Assembly (NCBI RefSeq): GCF_011947225.1
Contig: NZ_JAATVW010000012.1
Location: forward strand, 1 to 64,000
Reading direction: 5' to 3'
DNA: 64,000 nt
Origin: Planosporangium flavigriseum
GTDB lineage: Bacteria; Actinomycetota; Actinomycetes; Mycobacteriales; Micromonosporaceae
In this document: piece by piece, positions 40,184 to 49,799 of the stretch
Numbering within the stretch: position 1 is the stretch's first letter
Layout of the letters: every line of letters starts with the position of its first letter
The notes under the pieces: model-generated
What the model saw: only the letters and a program-made list of their open reading frames with translations
Told to the model about the DNA's origin: nothing
Databases searched by the model: none
Made by a program: the position numbers and the translations under genes

Positions 40184-42313
40184 TCACGCATGGTGATGAG
40201 CCGCAGGAGCTGGACGCACGTCGTCTGCGGCATGAGAAATGTTGACGCCGCCGCTACCGGTCAGGGGCGCTGAGACGGAGGCTGCGCCAGCGCCAAGGTG
40301 CGTCATGATCGTCTGATACAGGGATGCGACTGCCGCAGGGGGCGCCGGATGGCGGGCGGCGAATAGCGCACCGATCTGCGGTTTGCTTCTGGTCCCGATT
40401 TCGGTCCGGACGTCGTCGAGAAGTTGGGGGTCGATCCGCGCGAGAAAGGCTTCAAACTCGCCAGCTTTCGTACCATCGTCACCGAACGTGTCAGCCACGG
40501 TAAACACACCGGCCTGCGCCCAGTAGGCACGGAACGCCGTGAAGTTAACGGCTTCAATAGGTGGCTGCTGCGGCCTGTGACCGAGTCGGTGAAGTTGCTG
40601 TGCGAGTGTGCTGTTGGGTCGCAGCGCCGGTCCGTCGACGATGGCTGCCCACGGGATCCCAAAGGCGTCAAGGTATTCGATGTAGCCGCCAAAGCCATGG
40701 TCGCCGCCGACGTCGATGATTGGCATATTTTCCGCCTCCGGGTTGGGCAGCTGCCACAGGGCGGTATCGCTCCACCATTGGCGGAGCGCACCGACTTCAG
40801 TCGCTCCTTCGCAGAGGATATCCTTGCTAGCAAACAGCAAAGCGCGGACGTGCGTGGGCTCGAAGAGCTTCAGCCATCGCGACCACTCGCGCCGGTGGAT
40901 CAACCCGGCTCGCCTAGGCCGGGGCCCAGCCTTGGTCGGTGCCAGCCGGATGATGTTTTCTAGGTCGCCAGGCTGGTCGACCGGGACAACGTCTGGGCTG
41001 TGAGTGATAACCACGCACTGCCCAGTGGTCCGCAGCGTCCGAATGAGTCGTCGCTGCATGGTGGGCTCGACGTTGACGGCCGGTTCGTCGAGCACAATGA
41101 CGCGACCGGGCTCGCCGGGCAGGAGGAAACTTAGCACCAGGGCTTCCTGCGCACCTGCGCCCGCGAACTCGATCGGGTATTCCCGGTCGTCGGTGATAAC
41201 GGTCGGCTCGATGATCAGTCCGTCGGCTGAGATGTGGGTCGGCTCAACGCGGGTTCGAAGTCCTAGCCTGCGGCCGGTGAGGTCCCTAAAGGTGTGCTCG
41301 ATCGCGGCGTACCGGCGTTGGGCGGTGACGTCACCGTTTCTGAGCCTGAACAACTCTGCCGGGATGTTGCTACCATCGCGGACGTCGATCGGCAGGTCGA
41401 ATGCGGCGTGGGCGAATCGACGCCGGAACGGCACGCGGCGATTGTCGGTAATTACAAATTGGCGCCGCAGGATCTCCCACAACACATGGGCGAACTCGAA
41501 GTTGTAGCGCTCATAGTCGGAAACCTGTAGCCTGGCCGCCAACTCACGCAGGCTTAGCGCCGCGGGAGCCGACATGTCGGTTTGGGTGTTCATGTGCATG
41601 CTGAAAGCCTGGCCGGGGCCGGGCAATGTGTTCGCGAGATCCATCAGTCGTCGTGGATCATCGGTATCGTGCTCATCGGTGGGCGCGTCGACGTTTAGTC
41701 CGGGAATGGTTGAGGTCAAGGCCATCGCGATGTTGATGCTGGTGTCGACCGGGGGTAACAGCGCCTCTGCTGGCCCACCGCGAAGCTGACCGGAGTTAGC
41801 GCCGACGAGCGTGATGTGGCAGGTGCGGTCGCCGTGGTGAAACTCCCAGGCTGCGAACCAAGGGCTGCGTAGGCCTGCGTCGTAGCGAATGTGCAATGTA
41901 CCTGTCCATAAAGGCGTCAGTGATTCCTCTGTGATTCGTGCACGACCGATTACGTCGAGGGACGCAGCATTGCGCCGCTTCGCTGCGTCGTCGCCGAGTC
42001 CGCAGCAGGCATAGGCAGTCCGTATGTAGCTCAGGATGAGCGAGCGTTCCCAGGGCTGGTCTAGCGTCAGTCCCAGTGCCACCTGGTACGCACTTGCGCC
42101 GCGGTTCCCAGCGCTCTCGTACAGCGCCTGCGCTTCGGTGGGCGGGCCGCCTCCGTATCGCGCCATTACCGCTAACGCCACGTCGAGGCAGCGGCCCACA
42201 TTCGTCTTGCCGACGCCGTTCGGGCCGGTCAGGATGGTCAAGCCGGGGCCAAGGTCCAGCTCGAGAACGTCGAACGACAGAAAGTTGTGAGCGGAGATCT
42301 TTGTCAGATGCAC
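40184..42313 (-). CDS. OLD-family ATPase with Toprim nuclease domain
   Basis: A protein of about 709 residues. The N-terminal ABC/SMC-like ATPase has Walker A GPNGVGKTN (Lys36) and Walker B GRVIVLDEPAVNVEP followed by CVVITHSPDVV. The C-terminal part carries a Toprim-type segment (DILCEGATEVGALRQWW, then PIIDVGGDHGFGGYIEYLDA and WAAIVDG) as in OLD nucleases. The GTG at 42313 has GGTGAGG eight bases upstream. The C-terminus ends in HHHA. OLD proteins are nucleases found in anti-phage systems, often with partner genes. Here the gene is last in a run of three on the same strand, 82 bases after a giant nuclease-like protein, suggesting one system. Confidence 0.85.
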   Translation of the reverse strand: MHLTKISAHNFLSFDVLELDLGPGLTILTGPNGVGKTNVGRCLDVALAVMARYGGGPPTEAQALYESAGNRGASAYQVALGLTLDQPWERSLILSYIRTAYACCGLGDDAAKRRNAASLDVIGRARITEESLTPLWTGTLHIRYDAGLRSPWFAAWEFHHGDRTCHITLVGANSGQLRGGPAEALLPPVDTSINIAMALTSTIPGLNVDAPTDEHDTDDPRRLMDLANTLPGPGQAFSMHMNTQTDMSAPAALSLRELAARLQVSDYERYNFEFAHVLWEILRRQFVITDNRRVPFRRRFAHAAFDLPIDVRDGSNIPAELFRLRNGDVTAQRRYAAIEHTFRDLTGRRLGLRTRVEPTHISADGLIIEPTVITDDREYPIEFAGAGAQEALVLSFLLPGEPGRVIVLDEPAVNVEPTMQRRLIRTLRTTGQCVVITHSPDVVPVDQPGDLENIIRLAPTKAGPRPRRAGLIHRREWSRWLKLFEPTHVRALLFASKDILCEGATEVGALRQWWSDTALWQLPNPEAENMPIIDVGGDHGFGGYIEYLDAFGIPWAAIVDGPALRPNSTLAQQLHRLGHRPQQPPIEAVNFTAFRAYWAQAGVFTVADTFGDDGTKAGEFEAFLARIDPQLLDDVRTEIGTRSKPQIGALFAARHPAPPAAVASLYQTIMTHLGAGAASVSAPLTGSGGVNISHAADDVRPAPAAHHHA

Positions 42314-42395
42314 GCCAAGAACCTCACCTTCGGCAGATCTCTGGGATGCCAATCGCGCGGGCGCCGCGTCGCGTAGCCCTTGGGGGAGTCTTCAT

Positions 42396-45300
42396 CTATC
42401 CGTGCGAACGAGCCCCGTCGGCCGGAGGGAAGAAAGGCATGTGCTCCACATCGTCTTCCCAATAGCGGTACCGCGCCTTGAGTAGCGCCTCGACTGCTTG
42501 AAGGTGTGGGGTGTCCTGGTTGACCTGCAGTCCCCACGTGGTAGCGACGGACACGGCTGCGAGTGCCAAGAATCGGTCGAAGGTACCCGCAATCTCTGCG
42601 ACCGACGGCGAGGAATCTTCGGCTCGTTCCTCTCGTGTCAGCTCTTCGCGCTCCACCGCGCGGCGCAACTGGTCGGACGGCCCGACGAGCGGTCCGTAAC
42701 GATGGTTGATCCTGTGGTTGAGGGCAAGATTTGCCAGCGCCATGAGCAGGTGCCATTCCTTGCGGCCTTCGCTGAGAAGCCGAGTGAACATGGCCCGGAG
42801 CGCTTCGTCGGCCAGTGCCCGAGGCAGAGTTTGCCGTGTTGCCGCAGCCGAATGTTCGTACCGTGCGCGGATCGCCCTCTCAGCTTCCTTACGCGTGTAT
42901 CCGGGGCCGGCCGTGGTCGGTGCTGCTAGTTCGGCGACGGTGTGGACCGGAAACTGATCCGGCGTGCCCAGTGGTGCCGCGTACACGCCATCGGCTGAAT
43001 CCGGCTCCATGGCGAATGCGGCCATGATCTGACGGTAGCTGTTGACGACGGTGAGTCTGTGACTGAGCCCAGTTCGGAAGGCGTCTTCCATAACCGCCAT
43101 GAACTTGTCGGCAGGTAGCAGTGAGCTGCTGTGCAGGATCTGCATGAGGATCGTCAGGGTCTCGACGTCCGCGTCGGGGGCAGACGCCGGCTCGTCCGAT
43201 GGCAGGTAGATCTTCCATCGTGCACAGGTGTTGTCGGGAATCGGTTGCGCTCGTTCTGATGGCTCGTTCGCGGCGTCAAACAGCTCCACCTCGATCTCGA
43301 TCGTGGTCTGCAGGAGCACGGGATCAGCCATGGCGAGTTCGACAAGGATGACCTGGGCGGCGGCGCAGAACTCCTCCGCCGCTACGGCGGCCGGCCGCTC
43401 GTTGCGGAAGCGCACTCTCCAGTGCTGGCCGAGAGCCCCGAACTCGATCAGGCGGATTGGAGCGGCATCGGAGAACGGGGCACCAGTTAGTTGCTCCACG
43501 CTTTCAGCCAGCCAAGCCGCCTCATCCCAATGTAATTGCGTGTGGTTCTGCGCGAGAACCCCGTCAACGTACTCACTCAGCCCAGCGTCGGCGATGAGCT
43601 GGGTAACCGCGCCGGCCAGTTCTGGCCGATGCCGGACAGCCGCCTGGATCACCACGGCGTGTACGGTCGCCGACGCGAGGTCCCCGTGCCGGTCCATGTT
43701 CCAGGGGTCTGCGGCAACTTGTGTGTGGAGTAGGACCGCAGTGCGGGTCATTCGCAAAGCCGACATCCATGCTCCGGCTAGGTGGTCATAGCTGGCCGCT
43801 TCGAAGACGCCAGCCGGAGCCAGGTCACGCACGTTCCGATCGGGCAGCGTACAGGCGGCGAACGCTGCTGACAGCGCATACTTCTTAGCTGCCAGTGGCA
43901 TCCTGAGCTCGCCGTAGAGGCGGGCGATGAAGAGCATCGCGAGTAGCGAACCGCGCAGTGTGTCGCCGTGCCACCAGTTGACCTTGGCCTCGTGTAGTTC
44001 GCGCAACGCGGCTAGTCGTCGACCGCTTCGATACAGCGACATGGCCCGCTTGCGGCACCGGTTCGCAGTGGAGGCGTCACCGGCTTGGCGGCTGGTTGCC
44101 TCGTCCAGTGCGCTGCGTACCGGTTCGTAGAGTGGATGGTCGACGAGGGCTGGCGCAAGCATGTCGAAGTGCCTGGCGAGCGAGTCGATCGGATAGGTGG
44201 GTGTCTGCGGCAGTAGTTCAACGAGTTCCCGTAGGCATGCCATACCGTGGTCGATGTCGACGAGCGGGAGCCAATCTGGAACCTCGGTGATGCTCAGCAG
44301 TTCGTCGTCGTCAGGCGGGGCGTGCTGTTTGGTTCCCGCGGCCTGTCGTTCCTCGTGCGCCTCGACCGCGGCGTAGTCGAAGTGTAGAGATAGGTGCGCG
44401 GCGGCGTTGAGGAGCCCGGCGCGGCGGCCTGCGGTCGTTGGTGGCTCCAGCAGAGTGGTCAGGTGTTGGCGCAGCTCCTTGGCCCAGTCGCGAAGCTCAT
44501 CCTCGTCAAGAGCGGACTCGCCGGCAAGGCGAGCTGTTTCCGTGTACTGGAGAAGAACGCTGGCATCCAGCAGATCAGCGGGAAGGGTCATGGACGCGAC
44601 GTCGCCGAAGAAAGCTCGGACGTGGTGCTCGGCCGGCCGCAGGTCGCCAGCTCCACGCAGGGTTGCCCGGGAGAGTTCGTAGCGTGCTCGTTGCGCTGCT
44701 TCGAAGTCGGGTTCGGTGGCTAGAAACTGTTCGATGAGGCCTAACCATTCGGGCAGGTCAGGTCGGGCGGCGGTGGTGTCAGTCGCGTGGCGTAGTCCGC
44801 GCACCAGCTGCGCCAGGTCGCCCTGGTTGACGGGTGTGCGTTCTGTGTTCGCCCACCGCTGCTTTAGCGCGGAGTACCAGGCGGGAAGCGATGGCTCGTT
44901 CGGAGGAGCAACGGGACGCATGTCGGCCGACAGTCGCAGGTACGTCTCAGCGATCCAGAAAACGTCCGGGTCGGTCAGTAACTGCGCAATGGCAAGACCA
45001 TCAACGATCTCCAGCTTTACCTGGTGTGCGTCGTGGACGAAGGACTGAAGCTCGTGGCGCTCTGCTACCGGTACGGTTTCCACAGCGAAGAAGTAGATGC
45101 GGTGCACCGGGGTGCCTTGCGTGCAGATCGACTTCACATCTGCTTTGATCTTGGACTTTAGCTTGTCACGCTGAAGCGTGCAGGCGAAGACCACAGTGTC
45201 CGTCGCCGCCAGCGCGAGGAAGCCTGTGGCGAACCGCAGGCTGCCCGCGAGATAGGAATGGAAGGTCTCGAAGTCGCGACCTTGATCACCGCCAACGGCC

Positions 45301-45449
45301 ACCGGGCCGGTCGCCGGCAGCACGTTGCTCACGAACCGTGCCCTAGCCAGTTCCCGACACAGGTTTTCGAACTCGTGGTGGCCATTATGGCCACTCAACT
45401 CACTCAGCTCGAACCTGATCCTGCGCGCAAGCTCCGTCGGCGTCGCCAC
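42396..45449 (-). CDS. Giant nuclease-like/TPR-like protein, paralogue B
   Basis: A 1,017-residue protein of no recognised family. The N-terminal 110 residues carry motifs in the order expected of a PD-(D/E)xK-type nuclease: HEFENL (Glu26/Glu28), GGDQGRDFETF (residues 53-63), then FACTLQRDKLKSKIKADV (88-105) with Gln and Lys. The long remainder is mostly helical, with repeat-like stretches (LYRSGRRLAALRELHEAKVN, LYGELRMPLAAKKYALSAAF), then a beta-rich segment (HWRVRFRNERP). The C-terminus ends with DDVEHMPFFPP, a motif shared with the upstream paralogue. GTG start with GAGAGG. It sits 175 bases after that paralogue and 82 before the OLD gene. A sensor-effector role in defence is inferred. Confidence 0.7.
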   Translation of the reverse strand: MATPTELARRIRFELSELSGHNGHHEFENLCRELARARFVSNVLPATGPVAVGGDQGRDFETFHSYLAGSLRFATGFLALAATDTVVFACTLQRDKLKSKIKADVKSICTQGTPVHRIYFFAVETVPVAERHELQSFVHDAHQVKLEIVDGLAIAQLLTDPDVFWIAETYLRLSADMRPVAPPNEPSLPAWYSALKQRWANTERTPVNQGDLAQLVRGLRHATDTTAARPDLPEWLGLIEQFLATEPDFEAAQRARYELSRATLRGAGDLRPAEHHVRAFFGDVASMTLPADLLDASVLLQYTETARLAGESALDEDELRDWAKELRQHLTTLLEPPTTAGRRAGLLNAAAHLSLHFDYAAVEAHEERQAAGTKQHAPPDDDELLSITEVPDWLPLVDIDHGMACLRELVELLPQTPTYPIDSLARHFDMLAPALVDHPLYEPVRSALDEATSRQAGDASTANRCRKRAMSLYRSGRRLAALRELHEAKVNWWHGDTLRGSLLAMLFIARLYGELRMPLAAKKYALSAAFAACTLPDRNVRDLAPAGVFEAASYDHLAGAWMSALRMTRTAVLLHTQVAADPWNMDRHGDLASATVHAVVIQAAVRHRPELAGAVTQLIADAGLSEYVDGVLAQNHTQLHWDEAAWLAESVEQLTGAPFSDAAPIRLIEFGALGQHWRVRFRNERPAAVAAEEFCAAAQVILVELAMADPVLLQTTIEIEVELFDAANEPSERAQPIPDNTCARWKIYLPSDEPASAPDADVETLTILMQILHSSSLLPADKFMAVMEDAFRTGLSHRLTVVNSYRQIMAAFAMEPDSADGVYAAPLGTPDQFPVHTVAELAAPTTAGPGYTRKEAERAIRARYEHSAAATRQTLPRALADEALRAMFTRLLSEGRKEWHLLMALANLALNHRINHRYGPLVGPSDQLRRAVEREELTREERAEDSSPSVAEIAGTFDRFLALAAVSVATTWGLQVNQDTPHLQAVEALLKARYRYWEDDVEHMPFFPPADGARSHG

Positions 45450-45624
45450 TCGTACCTCTCATACCAACCCACGCCACGATTCCGGATTCATGAATGCACT
45501 AGCCTACCGAGCGGATGCAGGGCGACCGGCACATTCAATGGCTGCTGCCTGCGTCGATGCCCATGGCCCGCATGCACCGACCACGTCCGCAGGCTGCCGG
45601 AATTGTCGATCAAGTCATGCTGTA

Positions 45625-48600
45625 CTACCTAGTCTGTCGTGTCGCTGACGCTGGCTGGAACGGATCTTCGTGCTCGACGTCGTCGCTGCCCCAGCCGTAG
45701 CGGGTGATCAGCACCTGCCTTATCGCGTCGATGTCCAGGCTGTGCTGCCGCAGCGATATCTTCCACATCGCGCTGGCACTGGCCGGAAGAGTCACATCGA
45801 GTGCCTGCTCGAGGGCGCTCAGTGAGAAGAACCTTGGCGGCACTGGGGCACCCTCAGGCTCCGGCGCAAGGAAGAGTTCGCGCGCGGCCTCGAGGTCCTC
45901 CTGAGAGTGTGGGGACCTGAACTGCAGTCGGGCGTTCTTCGCGACGCAATGGGTCGCCAGGAGGATTTGCCAATCGAGCCAGCCACGTTCGCGCAGGGAC
46001 GCCACCGTGTCGGCGAAGGCCGGTGTCTGCCTGAGGGCTGCCAGCGTTGGGCGCATGCGCCGGGGGAGATCCTCGTATTTGAATCGCACCTCGCTGTGGC
46101 TGTTCGCGAGGGTGTATCTGGGGCCTGGGGTGCTGGGGAACTCCAGGCCGGGCCCGGCGTCGGGGCACGCCGTGTCGTCGTCACCTAGCGGTGGTTCGTC
46201 GTCGGGGTTCAGTCGGAGACGGTTGTGCCGGGCGACGTTGTGGAAGGCGATGTCGTAGGGCATGGCGAAGGTCGCGATCGACGGTAGGTTCTGCTCGAAC
46301 GCTTGATCGAGCAAGAGCTTCCAGTGGTCGTTGGGCAGTGTCGAGACAGTAACGATGACGCTCGTCGCGGCTGCCAGGGTTTGCTGGGCGGCATTCCTGT
46401 AGGCCTCGGAGTCGCGGCTGTCGATGGTCGCGAGCACGCAGCGGAAGCGTGTTTCGGTCGGGGCCGACTGGACTTGCTCGATGGTGAGGTCGGTGCCGGG
46501 GGCGCCGGCGGTGACGAGCACCGTGGCACTGGTCGGGAGTAGGGCAGGGTCTGCGTGCGCAAGGTGGGCCAGCGTGATCTGCAGCGTCGCGGCGAAGCGC
46601 TCGCCCACCGCAACGTCCTGGTCCTGATTTCGGAACTCAACCGTCCAGGTCACTCCCACGCATCGGAAACGGATACGCCGCTGCGAGCCGGCGTCGCCGA
46701 ACGGGGGGCGGCCCAACTGTTTGACGACGTGTGTGACGAGCTCATCGGCGTCCAACCTGTCCCACCACAGCGGCCGGTTGTGGTTCACGCCTTCGATGAA
46801 GGAATCCAGGAGCACGGAGACACCGGCCTCGGTGATGGCGTCGTCCACTAGATCCTTGTAGGGCGTGCCCAGCTTGTCAGCCAGCGCCCTGGTGTTGGTC
46901 AGCTCGAACAGGGAGGCGCCCAGCCACGGATGCCGGTCGAAGTCGAGGGCCTGCTCTGCCAGGAGACCGTGGGCGACGAGGGCGACGCGGTTCAGTTGCG
47001 TTGAGCTGACCCAGTTGCCCTGGTGGTAGTCGGCGGCCGCGGCCTTGAACAGGCCTTGGGGGTAAAGCTCCGGATTATCTTGCTGCGTCAGGGCCGAGGC
47101 GACAAGGCCGTAGTACTTGGCTGCGGAGTAGAGGCGAAGCTGCTGATACGCCTCAGCGGTCGCCAGAGTTGCCTCGATGAGTCGGGACCCGGCTTCGCCG
47201 TTGAATAGGCTGAGCCGGGCACGGTGCAGGTGGCGCAGTCCGTCCAGCTTGCGGCCGACCTTGAAGAGGGCGCTGGCGCGGTCGAGCGCCTTGTCGGCGG
47301 CAGCGGCATCCCCCATGGACGCCGCCAGCCGACTGTCGAAAACGTCTACGAGGGCATCCCACTGCGGTTCGTCGATTAGCAACGGTGCGTGGAGGCTGAG
47401 GAACCTGCTGGCGTGTTCAACGGGGTAGAGCGGCGCGGAGGGCAGCGTCTCGGCGAGGCGGGCGAACGCCTCGATGACACCGGACCGGTCGACGCTGGGG
47501 ACAGCAATCGGCTGCAGTCCGTTCTCTGCGATGGCTTGCAGTCGCTCGCCGAGAGTGAAGTCGGTGGTGGCGTCGGCGACCTGGTAGATGTGGCCTTCGG
47601 CGGCGGACTGGTCCAGGTCCGGCTGCATTCTGAGCGCAGCCAGCGACTCGAGGAGTGAGCAGACTTCACCGGGATTGAGGCCGCTAGCGAGAAGTTCATC
47701 GATGCGAGCTCTGAGCGTTCTGTTCCAGGCCATGATTTGGTCGGCAGTGTGGCTGGTTTCGCCCCTCGCAGATGCAGCGCAGGTAAGTAGGAGCACAACC
47801 GTTGCGTCCGCGATGACATTCGGGTCGTTCGAGTTCAAGGCGGCGTCGAGTTCGGCGGCGGTTAGATGGTCGATCGGGTGCATAGACCCAAGGCCAAGGT
47901 GGTGGGCGATGATGCTTTGGTGTCGTGCGGCGTGCCGCAGCAGTTCGGGAGCGTCGTCGTCCAAAAGAGGCGCGAGCTTTTCGAGCCAGAACGGGATGTC
48001 CTCGCGTCCTTCGCGGGTGTGGTATGCGTACCGCAGACAGCCAGTGAGGTCGACGTAGTGTCCCCAGCTGACGACGGGTTCGGTAGTCGCGCGCCACCTG
48101 GCGAGGTCAGCCTCGTACCAACCCGGTCGGTCCGGGGGCGGCGGCAGAGCGCGAGCTGGCAGGTTCAGGTAGGTCTCGGCAATCCAGAATGTCGCGTGGT
48201 GTGCCAGAAGTTCTGCGATCGCGGTCCCGTCGAAGATCTCCAGGCGGACAGCGTGCTTGGTGCGGACCTGACGCTGCAGCTCATGTCGGCGCGCGACTGG
48301 GATGTTGACCTCGCAGTACGCGAGGACGAACCTCACCTTTGTCCCGTCCGCCAGGATCTTGTCGACATCCCCGCGGATCTTGGATCCGATGTCCTCCTGC
48401 TGAAGGGTGCATGTGAAGCCGACGCCGTCGCGGTCCCGCATGCCGAGCTTGTGTCCGAGCCGCTGCGTCTGTCCAGCCATCTCAGTGTGGAACGTCTCGA
48501 AGTCTCGACCCTGATCGCCGCCCGCGGCTACTGGCCCGGTGGCCGGAAGGATGTTGCGCGTGACGGTGGCCCGAGCCAGCATCCGTGCCAGCGTCTCGAA

Positions 48601-48681
48601 CTCATGCTGCCCGTTCCGGGCCGCCAATTGGTTCAGGGCGAAGCGGATCTCCGCCTTGGTCTGCTCCACCAAGTTGGACAC
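45625..48681 (-). CDS. Giant nuclease-like/TPR-like protein, paralogue A
   Basis: A 1,018-residue protein homologous over its full length to the next gene on the same strand. The nuclease-like motif set is conserved: QHEFET (25-30), LPATGPVAAGGDQGRDFETF (45-64) and FTCTLQQEDIGSKIRGDV (89-106). The helical middle has the corresponding repeat segment (LFKVGRKLDGLRHLHRARLS). The segment TWTVEFRNQDQD matches the partner's HWRVRFRNERP. The end DDVEHEDPFQP repeats the shared DDVEHxxPF motif. The GTG at 48681 follows AAAGGGG. It heads the three-gene run with paralogue B and the OLD-type gene and is divergent from the IS5-interrupted region. The function is unknown; defence is inferred from company. 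Confidence 0.7.
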   Translation of the reverse strand: MSNLVEQTKAEIRFALNQLAARNGQHEFETLARMLARATVTRNILPATGPVAAGGDQGRDFETFHTEMAGQTQRLGHKLGMRDRDGVGFTCTLQQEDIGSKIRGDVDKILADGTKVRFVLAYCEVNIPVARRHELQRQVRTKHAVRLEIFDGTAIAELLAHHATFWIAETYLNLPARALPPPPDRPGWYEADLARWRATTEPVVSWGHYVDLTGCLRYAYHTREGREDIPFWLEKLAPLLDDDAPELLRHAARHQSIIAHHLGLGSMHPIDHLTAAELDAALNSNDPNVIADATVVLLLTCAASARGETSHTADQIMAWNRTLRARIDELLASGLNPGEVCSLLESLAALRMQPDLDQSAAEGHIYQVADATTDFTLGERLQAIAENGLQPIAVPSVDRSGVIEAFARLAETLPSAPLYPVEHASRFLSLHAPLLIDEPQWDALVDVFDSRLAASMGDAAAADKALDRASALFKVGRKLDGLRHLHRARLSLFNGEAGSRLIEATLATAEAYQQLRLYSAAKYYGLVASALTQQDNPELYPQGLFKAAAADYHQGNWVSSTQLNRVALVAHGLLAEQALDFDRHPWLGASLFELTNTRALADKLGTPYKDLVDDAITEAGVSVLLDSFIEGVNHNRPLWWDRLDADELVTHVVKQLGRPPFGDAGSQRRIRFRCVGVTWTVEFRNQDQDVAVGERFAATLQITLAHLAHADPALLPTSATVLVTAGAPGTDLTIEQVQSAPTETRFRCVLATIDSRDSEAYRNAAQQTLAAATSVIVTVSTLPNDHWKLLLDQAFEQNLPSIATFAMPYDIAFHNVARHNRLRLNPDDEPPLGDDDTACPDAGPGLEFPSTPGPRYTLANSHSEVRFKYEDLPRRMRPTLAALRQTPAFADTVASLRERGWLDWQILLATHCVAKNARLQFRSPHSQEDLEAARELFLAPEPEGAPVPPRFFSLSALEQALDVTLPASASAMWKISLRQHSLDIDAIRQVLITRYGWGSDDVEHEDPFQPASATRQTR

Positions 48682-48856
48682 CGCGACCCCTTTCCGTCCC
48701 GTAGCTCCATCAAGTGTCGCGTCGGGAACCTCCAGCACCCGTTCATCTGGGATGAATCATCCTGCCATGCGGTACTGACGGGAATGCGGAAATGGCCTGC
48801 CCGGTTTGCCTTTGCCGCCGGAAGGGCTCAACTCGGTGTAACGCCACTGCGGGCTA

Positions 48857-49796
48857 GGGTCTGTCCTGTCGATCATATTGATCTTCGTCGACAAATTCGT
48901 CGGTTGTCGGTCGGGGCGAGTTGACGGACAAGGCGTGGGCGGCGATCGAACCATTGCTGCCCAGGGCCGGAGCCCGTAACGGGCGATGGCGCGATCACCG
49001 CCGGGTCATCAACCGCATCTTGTGGAAGCTGCGCACGGGCGCGCCGTGACGGGACCTGCCGCAGCGGTACGGGTCGTGGAAGACCTGCCACGAGCGGCTG
49101 CGCCGGTGGACCGCCTACGGCACCTGGGATCGGATCCTGGCGCATGCCCAGGTGTACGACGACGGCCGGCCGGTGGAGTGGACGATCAGCGTGGACTCCT
49201 CGATCGTGCGGGCGCACCAGCATGCCGCGGGCGCCCGCAAAAAAAGGGCTCCCGAGGGTTCGGGTCGACCGGCGCGACGGTGGGTGCGCAAGACGGTGAA
49301 TCGCTCGGCCGGTCGCGAGGCGGGCTGAGCACGAAGATTCATCTGGCCGTCGACGGGCGGGGCCGACCGCTGTCGATCCTGCTCACCCCGGGTCAGGCCG
49401 GCGACAATCCGCAACTGCTGCCGCTGCTGGACGCCGTCAGCGTCAACCCGCCCGGCCCTGGTCGGCCGCGCAAACGCCCGGACCTGCTGATTGCCGACAA
49501 GGGCTACGCTCACGACCCCACCCGCCGGGCGCTGCGCCGGCGAGGGATCCGCCACGCCATTCCCGAGCGATCCGACCAGGTCGCCCGCCGCGCCGCCAGG
49601 GGCAGCCAGGGTGGGCGACCACCGGCGTTCGACCGTGAGATCTACAAGCAACGCAACGTGGTGGAGCGTTGTTTCAACCGGCTCAAATGGTGGCGTGATC
49701 TGGCCACCCGCTTCGCCAAACGCGCCTCGATCTACCGGGCCAGCCTCGTGCTCATCGCCACCGTCATCTGGCTTCGATGATCGGCAGGACAGGCCC
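48857..49796 (+). mobile_element. IS5-family (IS427-like) insertion sequence, decayed
   Basis: Terminal inverted repeats of about 20 bases match at 18 positions: GGGTCTGTCCTGTCGATCAT (48857-48876) against GGGCCTGTCCTGCCGATCAT on the other strand (49796-49777). CTAG flanks both ends (48854-48857 and 49796-49799), consistent with a CTAG or TA target duplication. It lies between the divergent promoters of the giant paralogue A and the HEPN/Toprim gene, ending exactly at the start of the latter's reading frame. Confidence 0.85.
48921..49780 (+). pseudogene. IS5-family transposase with in-frame stop and A7 frameshift site
   Basis: The first frame (LTDKAWAAIEPLLPRAGARN, then YGSWKTCHERLRRW, VEWTISVDSSIVRAHQHAAG) is typical of IS5/IS427 transposases. 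It is interrupted by TGA at 49047-49049, where relatives have Trp in GAPWRDLP. Further on, a run of seven A before GGG (49240s) sits where the frame must move back one base to continue as LGRSRGGLSTKIHLAVDGRG and NVVERCFNRLKWWRDLATRF. Such A-runs are known programmed frameshift sites in IS families. The catalytic Asp (VDSS), Asp (IADKGY) and Glu (VVERC) all survive. The nonsense codon should inactivate it. Confidence 0.8.
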
Positions 49797-49799
49797 TAG

